DNA from: Bacteroidaceae bacterium
Lineage (GTDB): Bacteria; Bacteroidota; Bacteroidia; Bacteroidales; Bacteroidaceae
NCBI GenBank assembly: GCA_017507385.1
Contig: JAFWAX010000034.1
Span: 20,678 to 84,677, forward strand
DNA length: 64,000 nt
Direction: 5' to 3'
This document shows positions 49,538 to 60,901 of the stretch, one piece after another (the first letter of the stretch is position 1; each line of letters opens with the position of its first letter). Both the position numbers and the translations under genes were made by a program. The notes under the pieces were generated by a model. That model was not told the DNA's origin and searched no databases. It saw only the letters and a list, made by a program, of their open reading frames with translations.

Positions 49538-51385
49538 TCAGATACCGAGTTTAGCATTGTACTCTTTGAGAGTGCTGAGCTGGTTTGACTTAACGTTGAT
49601 GAAGTTCTCGATGCCTGCAGCCTTGAGGTCTTCTGCGCATGCTGGAGCGCCTGCTACTACGTACATAGCGCGGCCGTTCAGGTACTTGAATGCTGGGATT
49701 GCGTATTCTGCGTACTCGTCGTCTGAAGAGCAGATGACAACGATGTCAGCATTTGCTGCGAGAGCTGCGTCCACACCTTCTTCTACTGTTTTGAATCCAA
49801 GGTTGTCGATGACTTTGTAACCTGCTGCAGCGAGGAAGTTGCATGAGAACTGAGCACGTGCTTGACGCATGGCGAGGTTGCCGATGGTGAGCATGAATGC
49901 TACAGGTTGCTTTGCTGCTTTCTCAGTAGAGAGGCGGAGTGACTCGAACTCTGAAGCGAGGCGTGCCTTGTTGAGTGTTGCGATGTCGCCTGTTGTGCCA
50001 CAAGAGCAAGTACACTGAACTGGTTCCTTGCCCTCTGAAACCTCTGTGAAGTTAGGGAACTGGTTTGTGCCGAGGATGAACTCTTTGCGCTTAGCTGCGT
50101 CAGCATGGCGCTTGTCGTTAGAAGCGTTGACAGCGTTCTGTATGTTTCCGTTGAGTACTTCTGCGAGGAAACCGCCTGCGTTTTCAACAGCGAGGAACAG
50201 CTTCCAGCCTTCCTTTGCGATGGCGTCTGTCAGATGTTCGATTGTGTATGAGCCGCCTGCTACGTCGACGAGCTTGTCGAAGTGTGCCTCTTCCTTGAGG
50301 AGCAGCTGCTGGTTGCGTGCGATGCGCTCTGCAAAGTCTGTTGGAGTCTCGTATGGCTTGTCGAATGGAGTGACAATGATAGAGTCAACGTTTGCGATAG
50401 CTGCAGACATTGCTTCTGTCTGTGAACGGAGCAGATTTACGTATGAGTCGAAGATTGTCTGGTTGTATTCAGATGTAATGGCGCATACATGCATCTTGCA
50501 AGCGCAGTCGCACTTAGGCTCGTACTGCTTTACAATCTGTGCCCAGAGCATGCGTGCGGCACGGAATTTTGCAATCTCCATGAAGTAGTTGTCGGAAACG
50601 CCCATGTTGAACTTGATGCGTTTTGCTGCTTCTGTTGCCTCAACACCTGCTTCTGTCAGCATGTTCAGGTACTCAGCACCCCAAGCCAGCGCATAGCCGA
50701 GTTCTTGGTATATGTATGCGCCTGCGTTGTTGAGTGATACAGAGTTGACGCAGATGCACTTGTATCCAGGAAGTTCTGCAAGCGCTTCGATGAGAGTCTT
50801 TCCTTCTGCCACGAGTGCAGATGTGTCGCTTCCCTTGCAGAGAATCTTTGAAATTGGGTCGAAGTTGATGGAGCCTTTGAGCTCTGCCAATGGATAGTTC
50901 TTTTCCTTGAAGTACTCAACGAGAATCTTTGCCAATTCAACGCTGTGGCGCTGGCAAGTCTTGAAGTTCAGCTCGACATACTGTGGCATGATGCCGTTCA
51001 GCAGCTCTGCGATGAATTCCTTGCTGATGTTCTTTCCTGGAACCTTGAAGCCGATTGAGTCAACGCCCTTGTTCAGAATGTCGAGCGCCTTCTCGTTGGC
51101 TGCCTTTGGACATTCAACGTTGATTTCCTGACGGACGAACCAAAGGTTGTTGTCTTTCTTGTTACCGCGTACAAAAGGAAATTCTCCAGGGAGAGAATTA
51201 ACAGCCTTGAGGTCAGCGAGGTCCTCGCGGCGATAGAAAGGCTGTACGTCAAAGCCTTCATTGGTCTTCCAGACCATTCTCTTCTGGAAGTCGGCGCCTT
51301 TCAAATCCACTTGGATTTTGTCCAGCCACTCTTGAGTGGTGGGCGCTTGAAACTCCGAAAAGAGCTTTTCTTTCATGTTAGCCAT
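49538..51385 (-). CDS. mutA: Methylmalonyl-CoA mutase, small subunit
   Basis: A 615-residue non-catalytic partner of MutB. It has the same barrel architecture but a degenerate C-terminal domain without the DxHxxG cobalamin motif ([20 protein letters not shown] there instead), as expected for the small subunit. The cysteine cluster CTCSCG near residue 470 is unusual in the linker but I attach no function. The promoter -7 box is at 51462-51469. Confidence 0.95.
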   Translation of the reverse strand: MANMKEKLFSEFQAPTTQEWLDKIQVDLKGADFQKRMVWKTNEGFDVQPFYRREDLADLKAVNSLPGEFPFVRGNKKDNNLWFVRQEINVECPKAANEKALDILNKGVDSIGFKVPGKNISKEFIAELLNGIMPQYVELNFKTCQRHSVELAKILVEYFKEKNYPLAELKGSINFDPISKILCKGSDTSALVAEGKTLIEALAELPGYKCICVNSVSLNNAGAYIYQELGYALAWGAEYLNMLTEAGVEATEAAKRIKFNMGVSDNYFMEIAKFRAARMLWAQIVKQYEPKCDCACKMHVCAITSEYNQTIFDSYVNLLRSQTEAMSAAIANVDSIIVTPFDKPYETPTDFAERIARNQQLLLKEEAHFDKLVDVAGGSYTIEHLTDAIAKEGWKLFLAVENAGGFLAEVLNGNIQNAVNASNDKRHADAAKRKEFILGTNQFPNFTEVSEGKEPVQCTCSCGTTGDIATLNKARLASEFESLRLSTEKAAKQPVAFMLTIGNLAMRQARAQFSCNFLAAAGYKVIDNLGFKTVEEGVDAALAANADIVVICSSDDEYAEYAIPAFKYLNGRAMYVVAGAPACAEDLKAAGIENFINVKSNQLSTLKEYNAKLGI

Positions 51386-51461
51386 AAAATATTAATTAAA
51401 GTTGTTGTAAGTTTTGCACATTGTCAATGTGTGGGGATGTTCACACAAGTGTAAAAACATA

Positions 51462-51469
51462 CAAAGATA
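51462..51469 (-). promoter_or_regulatory. mutAB promoter, -7 box
   Basis: CAAAGATA reads TATCTTTG on the minus strand, 77 bp before mutA. Confidence 0.55.
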
Positions 51470-51745
51470 CGCATTTTTATTTATATGAGGCAAACGAAAA
51501 GTGAAAAAAGTGAAAAACTTTGCTATTGTTACTCTCGTCGCAGTTGATATGCACTCTCTGCAACGCATTCTCTGCAATTTTTCAATTGGGATTTGTCTGT
51601 CCAAGTTGTGCTTTTGCTGCGTGCAGATGCTTGTTGGGGTCGTGTTGCATTGGCATAAAAGGTTGGATGAAACAGGTGATTTGTCGAGCCTTTCTCGCAA
51701 GGGAATGCTTGTTTTTTGCAAGAACAAGCATAATTATGGTAAAAG

Positions 51746-51814
51746 GTGTATCGTAATTACGATGAGCCGTGTGGGGTAATTGCGATGAAAGGTGTATCGC
51801 ATGGGGGATAGAGA
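51746..51814. repeat. 23-bp-phased repeat array (locus 7)
   Basis: Units start at 51746, 51769 and 51792, all with GTGT. Units 1 and 2 share TAATTrCGATGA; unit 3 keeps GTGTATCG and then diverges. It resembles locus 5. The 51470-51930 interval around it holds no convincing gene: short frames there lack start signals and promoters. Confidence 0.78.
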
Positions 51815-51933
51815 GTGTGTGATGTTTAAGTTCCTGTTTGTCTGCTCGAAATAGCATTGCTTGCCGAATGGCGAAGTTAAATAAAGGGGAATGTGAGTAG
51901 AAGGGGAGTGAAAAGCATAAAAAAGGAATTTTA

Positions 51934-51965
51934 TTTGCTCTTCTCTTTAATTTTTGTTACCTTTG
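51934..51965 (+). promoter_or_regulatory. Promoter of the 145-residue unknown gene
   Basis: TTTG (51934-51937) and TACCTTTG (51958-51965) are 20 bp apart. This excludes the longer frame from 51893 and supports the ATG at 52016. Confidence 0.72.
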
Positions 51966-52015
51966 TACACAAAGAAATTTTACTAACACTATTGAGGGTA
52001 ACCTTGAAGGCTAAT

Positions 52016-52453
52016 ATGAAAAAGATTATCTTGTCGGCTGCGTCTGTCCTGTCGGCTTCTCCTGTTGGGGACGTCAAAGTGGAAAGTTCTGTTCCAAGGA
52101 ATGCTGAAGAGGGACAGGTGTGGCAGGATGTGCTGGATAGATACGGTAATCCCGATGTTGTGGTCGTTGTGGATGCGTCGAGAGGCAATGAGCCAGATGG
52201 CGCTGTGCTGGTGTATGATGCGGGCGGAATGGACGGCGGAGGATTCTTCGTGTACGATGGCATGGTTGTCAGCAAGAAAAGTGTGGCTGATGTCACGTTC
52301 CATAATGCAGCATTGCCTTATGTGGCTAATGCTTATTATGTTGTTGTCTCGACAAAGGATGAGAAAGCGAAGAAAATCCATATCTATGCCGGAAATGATG
52401 TGATATGGGCGAGGGAAGTGTGTGAGGAAATCAAGAAGTGCATTCTGGGATGA
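52016..52453 (+). CDS. Unknown small protein, 145 residues
   Basis: Begins MKKIILSAASVLSASP, then a Val/Asp-rich body (VVVVDASRGNEPDG, YDAGGMDGGGFFVYDG, YYVVVSTKDEKAKKIHIYAG). The N-terminus is weakly hydrophobic, short for a signal peptide. No family is recognised. The pattern of alternating hydrophobic strands suggests a compact beta-rich domain. It is 39 bp upstream of the GH2 beta-galactosidase on the same strand and could share its transcript. Confidence 0.6.
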   Translation: MKKIILSAASVLSASPVGDVKVESSVPRNAEEGQVWQDVLDRYGNPDVVVVVDASRGNEPDGAVLVYDAGGMDGGGFFVYDGMVVSKKSVADVTFHNAALPYVANAYYVVVSTKDEKAKKIHIYAGNDVIWAREVCEEIKKCILG

Positions 52454-52489
52454 AAAACTATACCAAAACTTTATAAAAACTATACTTAA

Positions 52490-55651
<3,162 letters not shown>

Positions 55652-55683
55652 TCAATCTGTTGAGTCAAACGGTATAAAGATTT

Positions 55684-55721
55684 GAGGGCTGATTCCGACG
55701 AAGGAATCAGCCCTCTTTTTG
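55684..55721 (+). terminator. Terminator of the beta-galactosidase gene
   Basis: GAGGGCTGATTCC (55684-55696) and GGAATCAGCCCTC (55703-55715) form a 13-bp perfect stem with a 6-nt loop, followed by T residues. Confidence 0.85.
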
Positions 55722-55772
55722 TTCGGCAAGTATTGCGCCAGTTCTTTCTGTCTTCGACATCAAGGCAGTTTA

Positions 55773-55919
55773 TTAGTCCCAGATGCCGCGGCGCTCCTTG
55801 ATCTCGATTTCCAGCTCTTCAATGGGCTCGCCAATGGACACCCTCGAAGCTGCAATCATCATGCACTCAACCTCCATCTCCACGATGTCTGTTGCAGGTT
55901 TTACATATTCTTTTTTCAT
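55773..55919 (-). CDS. 48-residue MKKxYxKP-type small protein
   Basis: Starts MKKEYVKPATDIVEMEVE, followed by CMMIAAS and an acidic tail ending RRGIWD. The MKKxYxxP...ME opening is a recurrent pattern in many tiny, uncharacterised Prevotella and Bacteroides proteins (from memory). It starts 27 bp after the stop of the broken surface-protein gene, on the same strand, so it was probably the last gene of that operon. No function is known. Confidence 0.65.
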   Translation of the reverse strand: MKKEYVKPATDIVEMEVECMMIAASRVSIGEPIEELEIEIKERRGIWD

Positions 55920-55946
55920 TTTCCTTTATTTATATATAGTTGAACA

Positions 55947-56797
55947 TTATTTTAATATCACCTTTTTTCCATTCTGGATGTAGATGCCATGTGCAGGATT
56001 CTCTACAAGACGGCCGTTCAGATCGTAGAACATTTCAGAATCCCATCCCTCCACATCTGTTGACTTGATGCTGGTTACCTCCTCCTTGGAACGTACACGA
56101 ATGAGAAGCTGGCTATCGAAGCTGCTGGTGGAAGTAAAATATGCCCTGTATGGCTTTACCGTCATCTTCTTAGTCACCATGTGCAGCTTGTTGTCGCTGG
56201 AAGTGTAGCCATAGTAGCTCTTCTCGGCATCGCTCTCCGTGTCAATCACTTGAGCTGTGAATGAGCCAACCATCTTCCATTCCGTGTTTTCGTCAGGCTC
56301 TGGCATCGCGGACGAGATGCTCACAGTCCCCTCTGATGCAATTGGGGCATTCTCCGCATCCACTCGAAGCCTGTACAGGTATGGCGTATTGGCCTGAGGT
56401 TCATCCTCTTCTTCGAATGTCAGCACGCCATCCTCTTCAGATGCAACGCTAAAGAATACGTACTTGTCGCTTCTGGGCGCAAAAGGCAGCATGATGGTTC
56501 CATACTTCCCTGGAGCAAGTTCGCGGATGTATGATGCGCTTTCAAAGGTGTTGGCGTTCTCCGTGTTGAAGCACTTCCAGTTGCATCGTCCAGCACCAAG
56601 TGCAGTTGATGGTTAGATTCAAAAGCGTTACTTCCTATTGAAGGATTGGAGTGGAGGTACACATCATTCAGATTATTGCAGACTACGTTTGTAGCACATC
56701 CTGATAATAAGCAAGTTGCATATAATACGGTAGAAAAGTCCTGTCGAGGATGTTTTGAAAATACAAAATCGTGCAGATTTAACGATTTTAACTTACA
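55947..56797 (-). pseudogene. Broken BspA-like surface protein remnant
   Basis: The C-terminal part (minus-strand frame from about 56612 to 55947) reads through GKYGTIMLPFAPRSDKY and ends FYDLNGRLVENPAHGIYIQN, the C-terminal signature of many Prevotella surface and LRR proteins. Upstream the coding continues in another frame: NLNDVYLHSNPSIGSNAFES, a leucine-rich-repeat-like segment, up to LHLVLDDATG. The switch from DDATG to NWKCFNTEN marks a frameshift near 56590. The upstream frame is open only to 56797 and lacks signal peptide and promoter. So this is a 5'-truncated, frameshifted fragment. Confidence 0.65.
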
Positions 56798-57248
56798 TTA
56801 ACAATATACGGATTCAACTCGGAAGTACAATCAAAGAAGTTTATATTCATGAAAATTCTCGTTGAATACATCAAACACATTAACCTTATATGATTCCTCT
56901 AAAAATTTTTGCACATCCTTCATATCCCCATCCAAGGCATCCATTTAGATTGCAACTGACGCGGTTTGTTTTAATGAAATGAATCATAAGTGCTATCATT
57001 TATATATAATTTTTTCTTGTACTTGTTGGCAAACAAGAACCTCATCATTTTTTTGTCCAAGTCATCTGAAATCGTATTATTGCAAAAGTATCATTTACAT
57101 TCTTTGCAAAATGATGCATAATAGCCTTATTCTCCAAAGTGTATTAAATAGGAGCAACAGGCGTTACCACAAAGACCTGCATCAGGCAACAAAAACACAT
57201 CTTGGTAACGTTCAATCATCCGCATACCCACCAAAAGGTTAATTTTTG
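56798..57248. other. AT-rich stretch without a supported gene
   Basis: No frame here has a promoter, a recognisable domain or normal composition. A frame of 87 codons (56979-57242, plus) is Cys- and Tyr-rich and looks like chance. The stretch probably holds eroded flank of the truncated surface-protein gene. Confidence 0.5.
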
Positions 57249-57286
57249 AAAAGGAAGCGTTACTCGTATTCACGCTTCCTTTTTTC
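57249..57286. terminator. Bidirectional terminator
   Basis: AAAAGGAAGCGT (57249-57260) pairs with ACGCTTCCTTTT (57272-57283), with A and T runs on both sides. It can end the three-gene minus-strand cassette that stops at 57481. Confidence 0.65.
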
Positions 57287-57480
57287 GTCTTTCCCTCAGT
57301 ATGCTCCTACTTGCTGCCAGTTTTCCAAACAACTCTCTCTTACAATCTTCCGAAGTAACGTCTTGATACACTTGGGGTGGCAGCGTTCCTCACAGTTGTT
57401 TTGTCAACTATGTTTATAGAATAGGTCCACATCTTTACAATATGAACTATAGGAGGGCAAAATTAGCAAGCCAACATTCA

Positions 57481-58563
57481 TCATTCTTCATGCCTGTCGG
57501 CTACTTCATCATTACCCTCATTGTCATCATTATCTTCTTCATCAACCATGTTATTGATATTCTCAACGGATTGCAGATCCAAGGAATTGATATATCTATC
57601 AAAGAGTGCAGCCTTCTGCTCTCTCTCCAGATCCTGGTCAAGGAACTCATTTACGCATTCAACCAGCGTTCTAAAACCACCATTCGTTGAAGCATCAAAG
57701 CTATCGTAACTGATGCGACCGCCAAACAAAGCCACTGCAACTGCCATAACGAGAGCTGCATTTTTTGCGGTAGTAACAAAACTGAACTTACCTGGGCTAT
57801 TCACATTAATCGAGAATTGAATATCCTCGACATTGACATTCAAACCTTTTGAATTTGATATGTCTCGAACTGTTTCAAGAAGTGAGTTAATTGTTCGTGT
57901 CAGTTTATAAGCACTAATTGATTCTGCATTTACAGTCAAAACGTAATGGAACTTATCATCTACGACGAAATAACTATTATAATTGCGCTCGATATACTCA
58001 GCATATCTGGATATGTCGCAAACAGCTTGATGTGCTCCGAGTGCCTTATATAAACATGGATCCAAACGAGACTTGCGAATTTCCTTGATCCATTCAACTT
58101 GTCGTACTAATGTGAAGTGTCCATTTAAGTTTCTATCCACGGCTAATTGCTCATCAGCAATTCTTCCAATACATAAACGATTAGCTCCTTTGTCTGGTAT
58201 GATTACAATATCACCACACTTCATACCGAAGCATAGGCTGTATATCTGTTTAGCCAACCTTGATACAGAAGATGCTTCCACATCTCCATTACGATTGGCC
58301 AAATTAATTGTACCATTATTATGTAACTGCAAAATATGCTCTCTAATCTGGCTTATTCTGGAAGATACCGATTGGTATTCTTCAACAATTCGGTGCAGAA
58401 AAGCAGTTGGTAAGTCCAATACGTTAAGTGCCACAAAATTGTTCTCAACAAATGTAGAATAGTTTCTTCCATCATCGGTACGGACCATCCAGTATCCTTT
58501 CGAATTATCGTGTGCAACTATCTCTTCTATGAGTTGCAAAGCTTCTTGTATGTTATTTGGCAT
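57481..58563 (-). CDS. Unknown protein with EVE/restriction-reader-like N-terminal half (cassette gene 3)
   Basis: A 360-residue soluble protein. Residues about 24-50 (YWMVRTDDGRNYSTFVENNF) and 120-170 (GDIVIIPDKGANRLCIGRI, then TLVRQVEWIKEI) follow the pattern of PUA/EVE-like domains found in restriction-associated proteins: an initial W-RTdxG strand, a GDxVxxP turn and a late R-V-W strand. Next comes RLDPCLYKALGAHQAVCDIS. A hydrophobic helix (AALVMAVAVALFGG) is near residue 280. The tail is very acidic (DEEDNDDNEGNDE). It overlaps the upstream gene by 11 bp. The comparison is from memory; function unknown. Confidence 0.7.
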   Translation of the reverse strand: MPNNIQEALQLIEEIVAHDNSKGYWMVRTDDGRNYSTFVENNFVALNVLDLPTAFLHRIVEEYQSVSSRISQIREHILQLHNNGTINLANRNGDVEASSVSRLAKQIYSLCFGMKCGDIVIIPDKGANRLCIGRIADEQLAVDRNLNGHFTLVRQVEWIKEIRKSRLDPCLYKALGAHQAVCDISRYAEYIERNYNSYFVVDDKFHYVLTVNAESISAYKLTRTINSLLETVRDISNSKGLNVNVEDIQFSINVNSPGKFSFVTTAKNAALVMAVAVALFGGRISYDSFDASTNGGFRTLVECVNEFLDQDLEREQKAALFDRYINSLDLQSVENINNMVDEEDNDDNEGNDEVADRHEE

Positions 58564-59302
58564 ATGTAATATATTTAAAAATTCTTAGGTCGTTAAACTG
58601 GCAGATATATCCCAACTCTATTACATCATTCTCACCAGTTGTTGGGATATTAAAACAATTGGTATTTGTATTAAATTCAAATGCTTGTGAGTATGTTTTT
58701 CCCACAGGAGTTATGACTTGCACGTAAGCACAAATTACATGCTCCTGAGGGTTTATAAATTTTAATGCAATATTTACTATTTTAGTTTTATCTGATCCAG
58801 GTCCTATAAGTTTTATATTGACGTCATCCACCTCTTTTTGGGTAAATCCAATATTCTTATCGCAGAGATCATTTAATCTTGAAATCCACTTTATACTTTG
58901 CGATATTGCGTTGTCTGTTTGAGCTACACGCCTTTGTATACAAGTATCTTGTCCTGCAACAAGAGATATAAGCGAATCGTCATAGGCAATAGAACTTACA
59001 CGTTCAGAATATTGTCTTAAAGAATCCAAGCAGTTAGCTTTTTCACCATTAGAAGTAAACACTCTATTGCTATTAAGACTCAATTCTACAACAGACAACA
59101 ATTTTTCCAATTCTCTTGCACTAGCATTTCGTCTAATAGTAGTTTCTACTATAATAGATAAAAATGTCAGCAAACACACTATTGGAATAACGATGCAAAT
59201 AGCAATATCCCAAGACCGTGATAAGTGTCGTCCTTTCATTTTCAGCACGAGACACACTATAACTAATATGCCAAGCGCAAAGGATAATAATAAACTAATC
59301 AT
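58553..59302 (-). CDS. Unknown two-span membrane protein (cassette gene 2)
   Basis: A 249-residue protein. Two membrane spans lie at residues about 2-20 (ISLLLSFALGILVIVCLVL) and 33-53 (AICIVIPIVCLLTFLSIIV). A coiled helical part follows (to about residue 150), then a beta-rich C-terminal domain (INVNIALKF-like strands, HVICAYVQVITPVGKTYSQ). It overlaps cassette gene 1 by 8 bp and gene 3 by 11 bp, which indicates translational coupling. No family is recognised. The architecture (short membrane anchor plus soluble sensor domain) recalls membrane effectors, but that is inference. Confidence 0.7.
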   Translation of the reverse strand: MISLLLSFALGILVIVCLVLKMKGRHLSRSWDIAICIVIPIVCLLTFLSIIVETTIRRNASARELEKLLSVVELSLNSNRVFTSNGEKANCLDSLRQYSERVSSIAYDDSLISLVAGQDTCIQRRVAQTDNAISQSIKWISRLNDLCDKNIGFTQKEVDDVNIKLIGPGSDKTKIVNIALKFINPQEHVICAYVQVITPVGKTYSQAFEFNTNTNCFNIPTTGENDVIELGYICQFNDLRIFKYITYAK

Positions 59303-59630
59303 TGCTATCTGTATTTACTGATAAACCTAATGATTGTAGAGTGCCACACCATGTAAGACCTGCACACAGGCTTGTCTTCATAGAGTCAGGTTCCAAAATG
59401 ATATAAGACATAGTAGCACCTATAATGACAAGCAAAATGCAGTTAACACGCATATACCAATTCTTGCTTTTTTTAGGACACCACATTTTCAAAAATGGAG
59501 TTGCACCAACAGTACCAATCTTCAACGATAGTAACTGAGTTATGGCTGCTCCCACTATTGTTATGAAGAAGTTCCAACACTCTATGAAAATATCGGAATG
59601 TTCTAACAATGTTTGAATTATCTTGTCCAT
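59295..59630 (-). CDS. Small multi-span membrane protein (cassette gene 1)
   Basis: A 111-residue protein with probable spans at about 17-36 (CWNFFITIVGAAITQLLSL), 60-79 (RVNCILLVIIGATMSYIIL) and a weaker one at 87-105 (TSLCAGLTWCGTLQSLGL). A basic loop (KMWCPKKSKNWYMR) separates the first two. The size and topology are holin-like but no family is recognised. It is the first of three overlapping genes. No clear -7 box is seen in the 200 bp upstream. Confidence 0.68.
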   Translation of the reverse strand: MDKIIQTLLEHSDIFIECWNFFITIVGAAITQLLSLKIGTVGATPFLKMWCPKKSKNWYMRVNCILLVIIGATMSYIILEPDSMKTSLCAGLTWCGTLQSLGLSVNTDSND

Positions 59631-59833
59631 ATAATTAATTTATTTGGCTACATCCACTAGCATCACTCTGCATGCTTTGCTACTCCACCAGTTCGGGTGA
59701 ATTATTATTTCTAAATTTGTAAGAGTTGAGCGGAAATAACATTTCACTACTATTTGGATAGATTAAGTATTTAAATTATAACGTAATATAAAGAGATATC
59801 TCTATAGAATACTTTTCAACATCATTTGTTATC

Positions 59834-60460
59834 TCAGACAACGACCCACATTCCATCATTATCCTTGCCTTCATGCTTCAGAACACCCTTCTTTTGCAAA
59901 GCAGAAAGGTCACGTTCGATGGTGCGCTGGCTCACCGACAAAGTCTCCGACATTTGTTTGCCGGTTATTGTCGGAGATTCTTTGATGAGATTGAGGATTT
60001 TCTGCTGACGCTCAGTGAGTTTCATCTCCGACACGTCTCCGACATGGTCTCCGACATTCGGAGTGTCGGAAGAGGCGAAGATGATGGTCTGGAATTGGGT
60101 CGGAGTAGATTTGAACATAGGCTTCAGTTCGTCTTTATAACCATCCAAGGCTTTGGTCTCATTGCAGATGCGTGTGAGCCCGCTACCTCGTTTCTCCATA
60201 TAGTCAAGTTGAGCCATCACGTTTGCAAGTATGGGATTGCGCCTTTCAGACGACACATCTTTGATGTCCAAATCCTGTATCAGCAATCCATTGTACATTC
60301 CTTCTGGGGATGTTACAGTGAGTCGGTCATCGTAAATGTCAAGATGAACTCTTCCCATACCTGGTGGTCGTCCTCGCCTTTTAGCACTGTTCAAAGCTGC
60401 CAAGCCGCCCGTTCTGTATTGCTGTAACCATACTGATATTCGTTGGGGGGCTGGCTCCAT
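59834..60460 (-). pseudogene. Chimera: IS3 OrfA tail fused to the C-terminal half of an AAA_4/HATPase_c_4 regulator
   Basis: Residues 1 to about 36 (SVWLQQYRTGGLAALNSAKR, then RGRPPG) are the end of an IS3-type OrfA helix-turn-helix protein. From about residue 37 the sequence is the C-terminal part of a RecG-like ATP-binding regulator: VHLDIYDDRLTVTSPEGMYN, RRNPILANVMAQLDYMEKRG, then a winged helix (TERQQKILNLIKESPTITGK). The regulator's N-terminal AlbA/AAA_4 domain is missing. The 208-codon frame is intact, so a fusion protein could be made, but it is most simply a relic of IS insertion and deletion. Confidence 0.75.
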
Positions 60461-60722
60461 ATTTGAGCGAAGCTGCGTGCAAAGTTAAGCGGTTTTCTTC
60501 AATATCAAGTACGATTTCCTTTTTTAATGTATAATCTGCCTTGATATTCTTCTTTTTCAGCAAGCCTGCTTTACCTTGTAATTGATACTGGTTCCATAAT
60601 ACATGAAGGCGTTCCCCATTTATTCCGTACTCCACATGAATAGAATGAATGGACCTTCCTTCTTTAATCAGGTGCATGTACTTCAAGCATTCTTCATAAC
60701 CATGTCTCTTCCTTTTTGACAT
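60381..60722 (-). pseudogene. IS3-type OrfA, frameshifted
   Basis: The frame begins MSKRKRHGYEECLKYMHLIK and contains two helix-turn-helix segments (SIHSIHVEYGINGERLHVLW; LTLHAASLKYGAS). At about 60447, in a run of six C on the minus strand, the homology passes to the frame of the chimera (PQRISVWLQQYRTGGLAAL), so OrfA is split by one base. It could be decay, a sequencing error in a homopolymer, or slippage. Confidence 0.7.
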
Positions 60723-60726
60723 AATA

Positions 60727-60760
60727 AACCCCGAAAGTTTTTTGTCTAACTTTCGGGGTT
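60727..60760. repeat. Perfect hairpin at the IS3 left end
   Basis: AACCCCGAAAGTT (60727-60739) and AACTTTCGGGGTT (60748-60760) form a 13-bp stem with an 8-nt loop, 4 bp upstream of the OrfA start. Such hairpins at IS3-family ends can limit transposase expression from outside promoters. Confidence 0.6.
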
Positions 60761-60848
60761 CAATTCAATGAAACGAACCTCTTTTCTAATACTTATATAT
60801 TGTAATTAATCTTTTATTTGTGAAATAAAACAAAAAACTATAGAAAGA

Positions 60849-60880
60849 TTTGGTTGAAAACATTTTTTTGTGTAACTTTG
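60849..60880 (+). promoter_or_regulatory. Promoter of the DUF3825 gene
   Basis: TTTG (60849-60852) and TAACTTTG (60873-60880) are 20 bp apart, an ideal Bacteroidetes promoter, 134 bp before the start codon. Confidence 0.75.
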
Positions 60881-60901
60881 TACCCGTAAATAAATATTTA
60901 A

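Larger units (their letters stand above)
60350..60769 (-). mobile_element. IS3-family (IS150-like) remnant, left end only
   Basis: The left end with its hairpin (60727-60760) and the OrfA gene remain; OrfB (integrase) and the right end are absent. The inner boundary is near 60350, where the reading frame switches to the regulator. The outer boundary is judged from the TGAATTGAACCCCGAAAGTT sequence (minus strand, starting near 60769). Confidence 0.65.

Noticed and set aside
49538..51385. Missing cobalamin motif in MutA as a defect
   Set aside because: The small mutase subunit normally lacks it; MutB carries the motif.
51893..52015. N-terminal extension of the 145-residue protein
   Set aside because: The promoter at 51934-51965 lies within it.
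56979..57242. An 87-codon frame in the AT-rich stretch
   Set aside because: Cys-, Ser- and Tyr-rich with no homology, promoter or neighbour support.
57481..59630. Naming the three-gene cassette after a known defence system
   Set aside because: None of the three proteins shows a motif specific enough for any named system from sequence alone.
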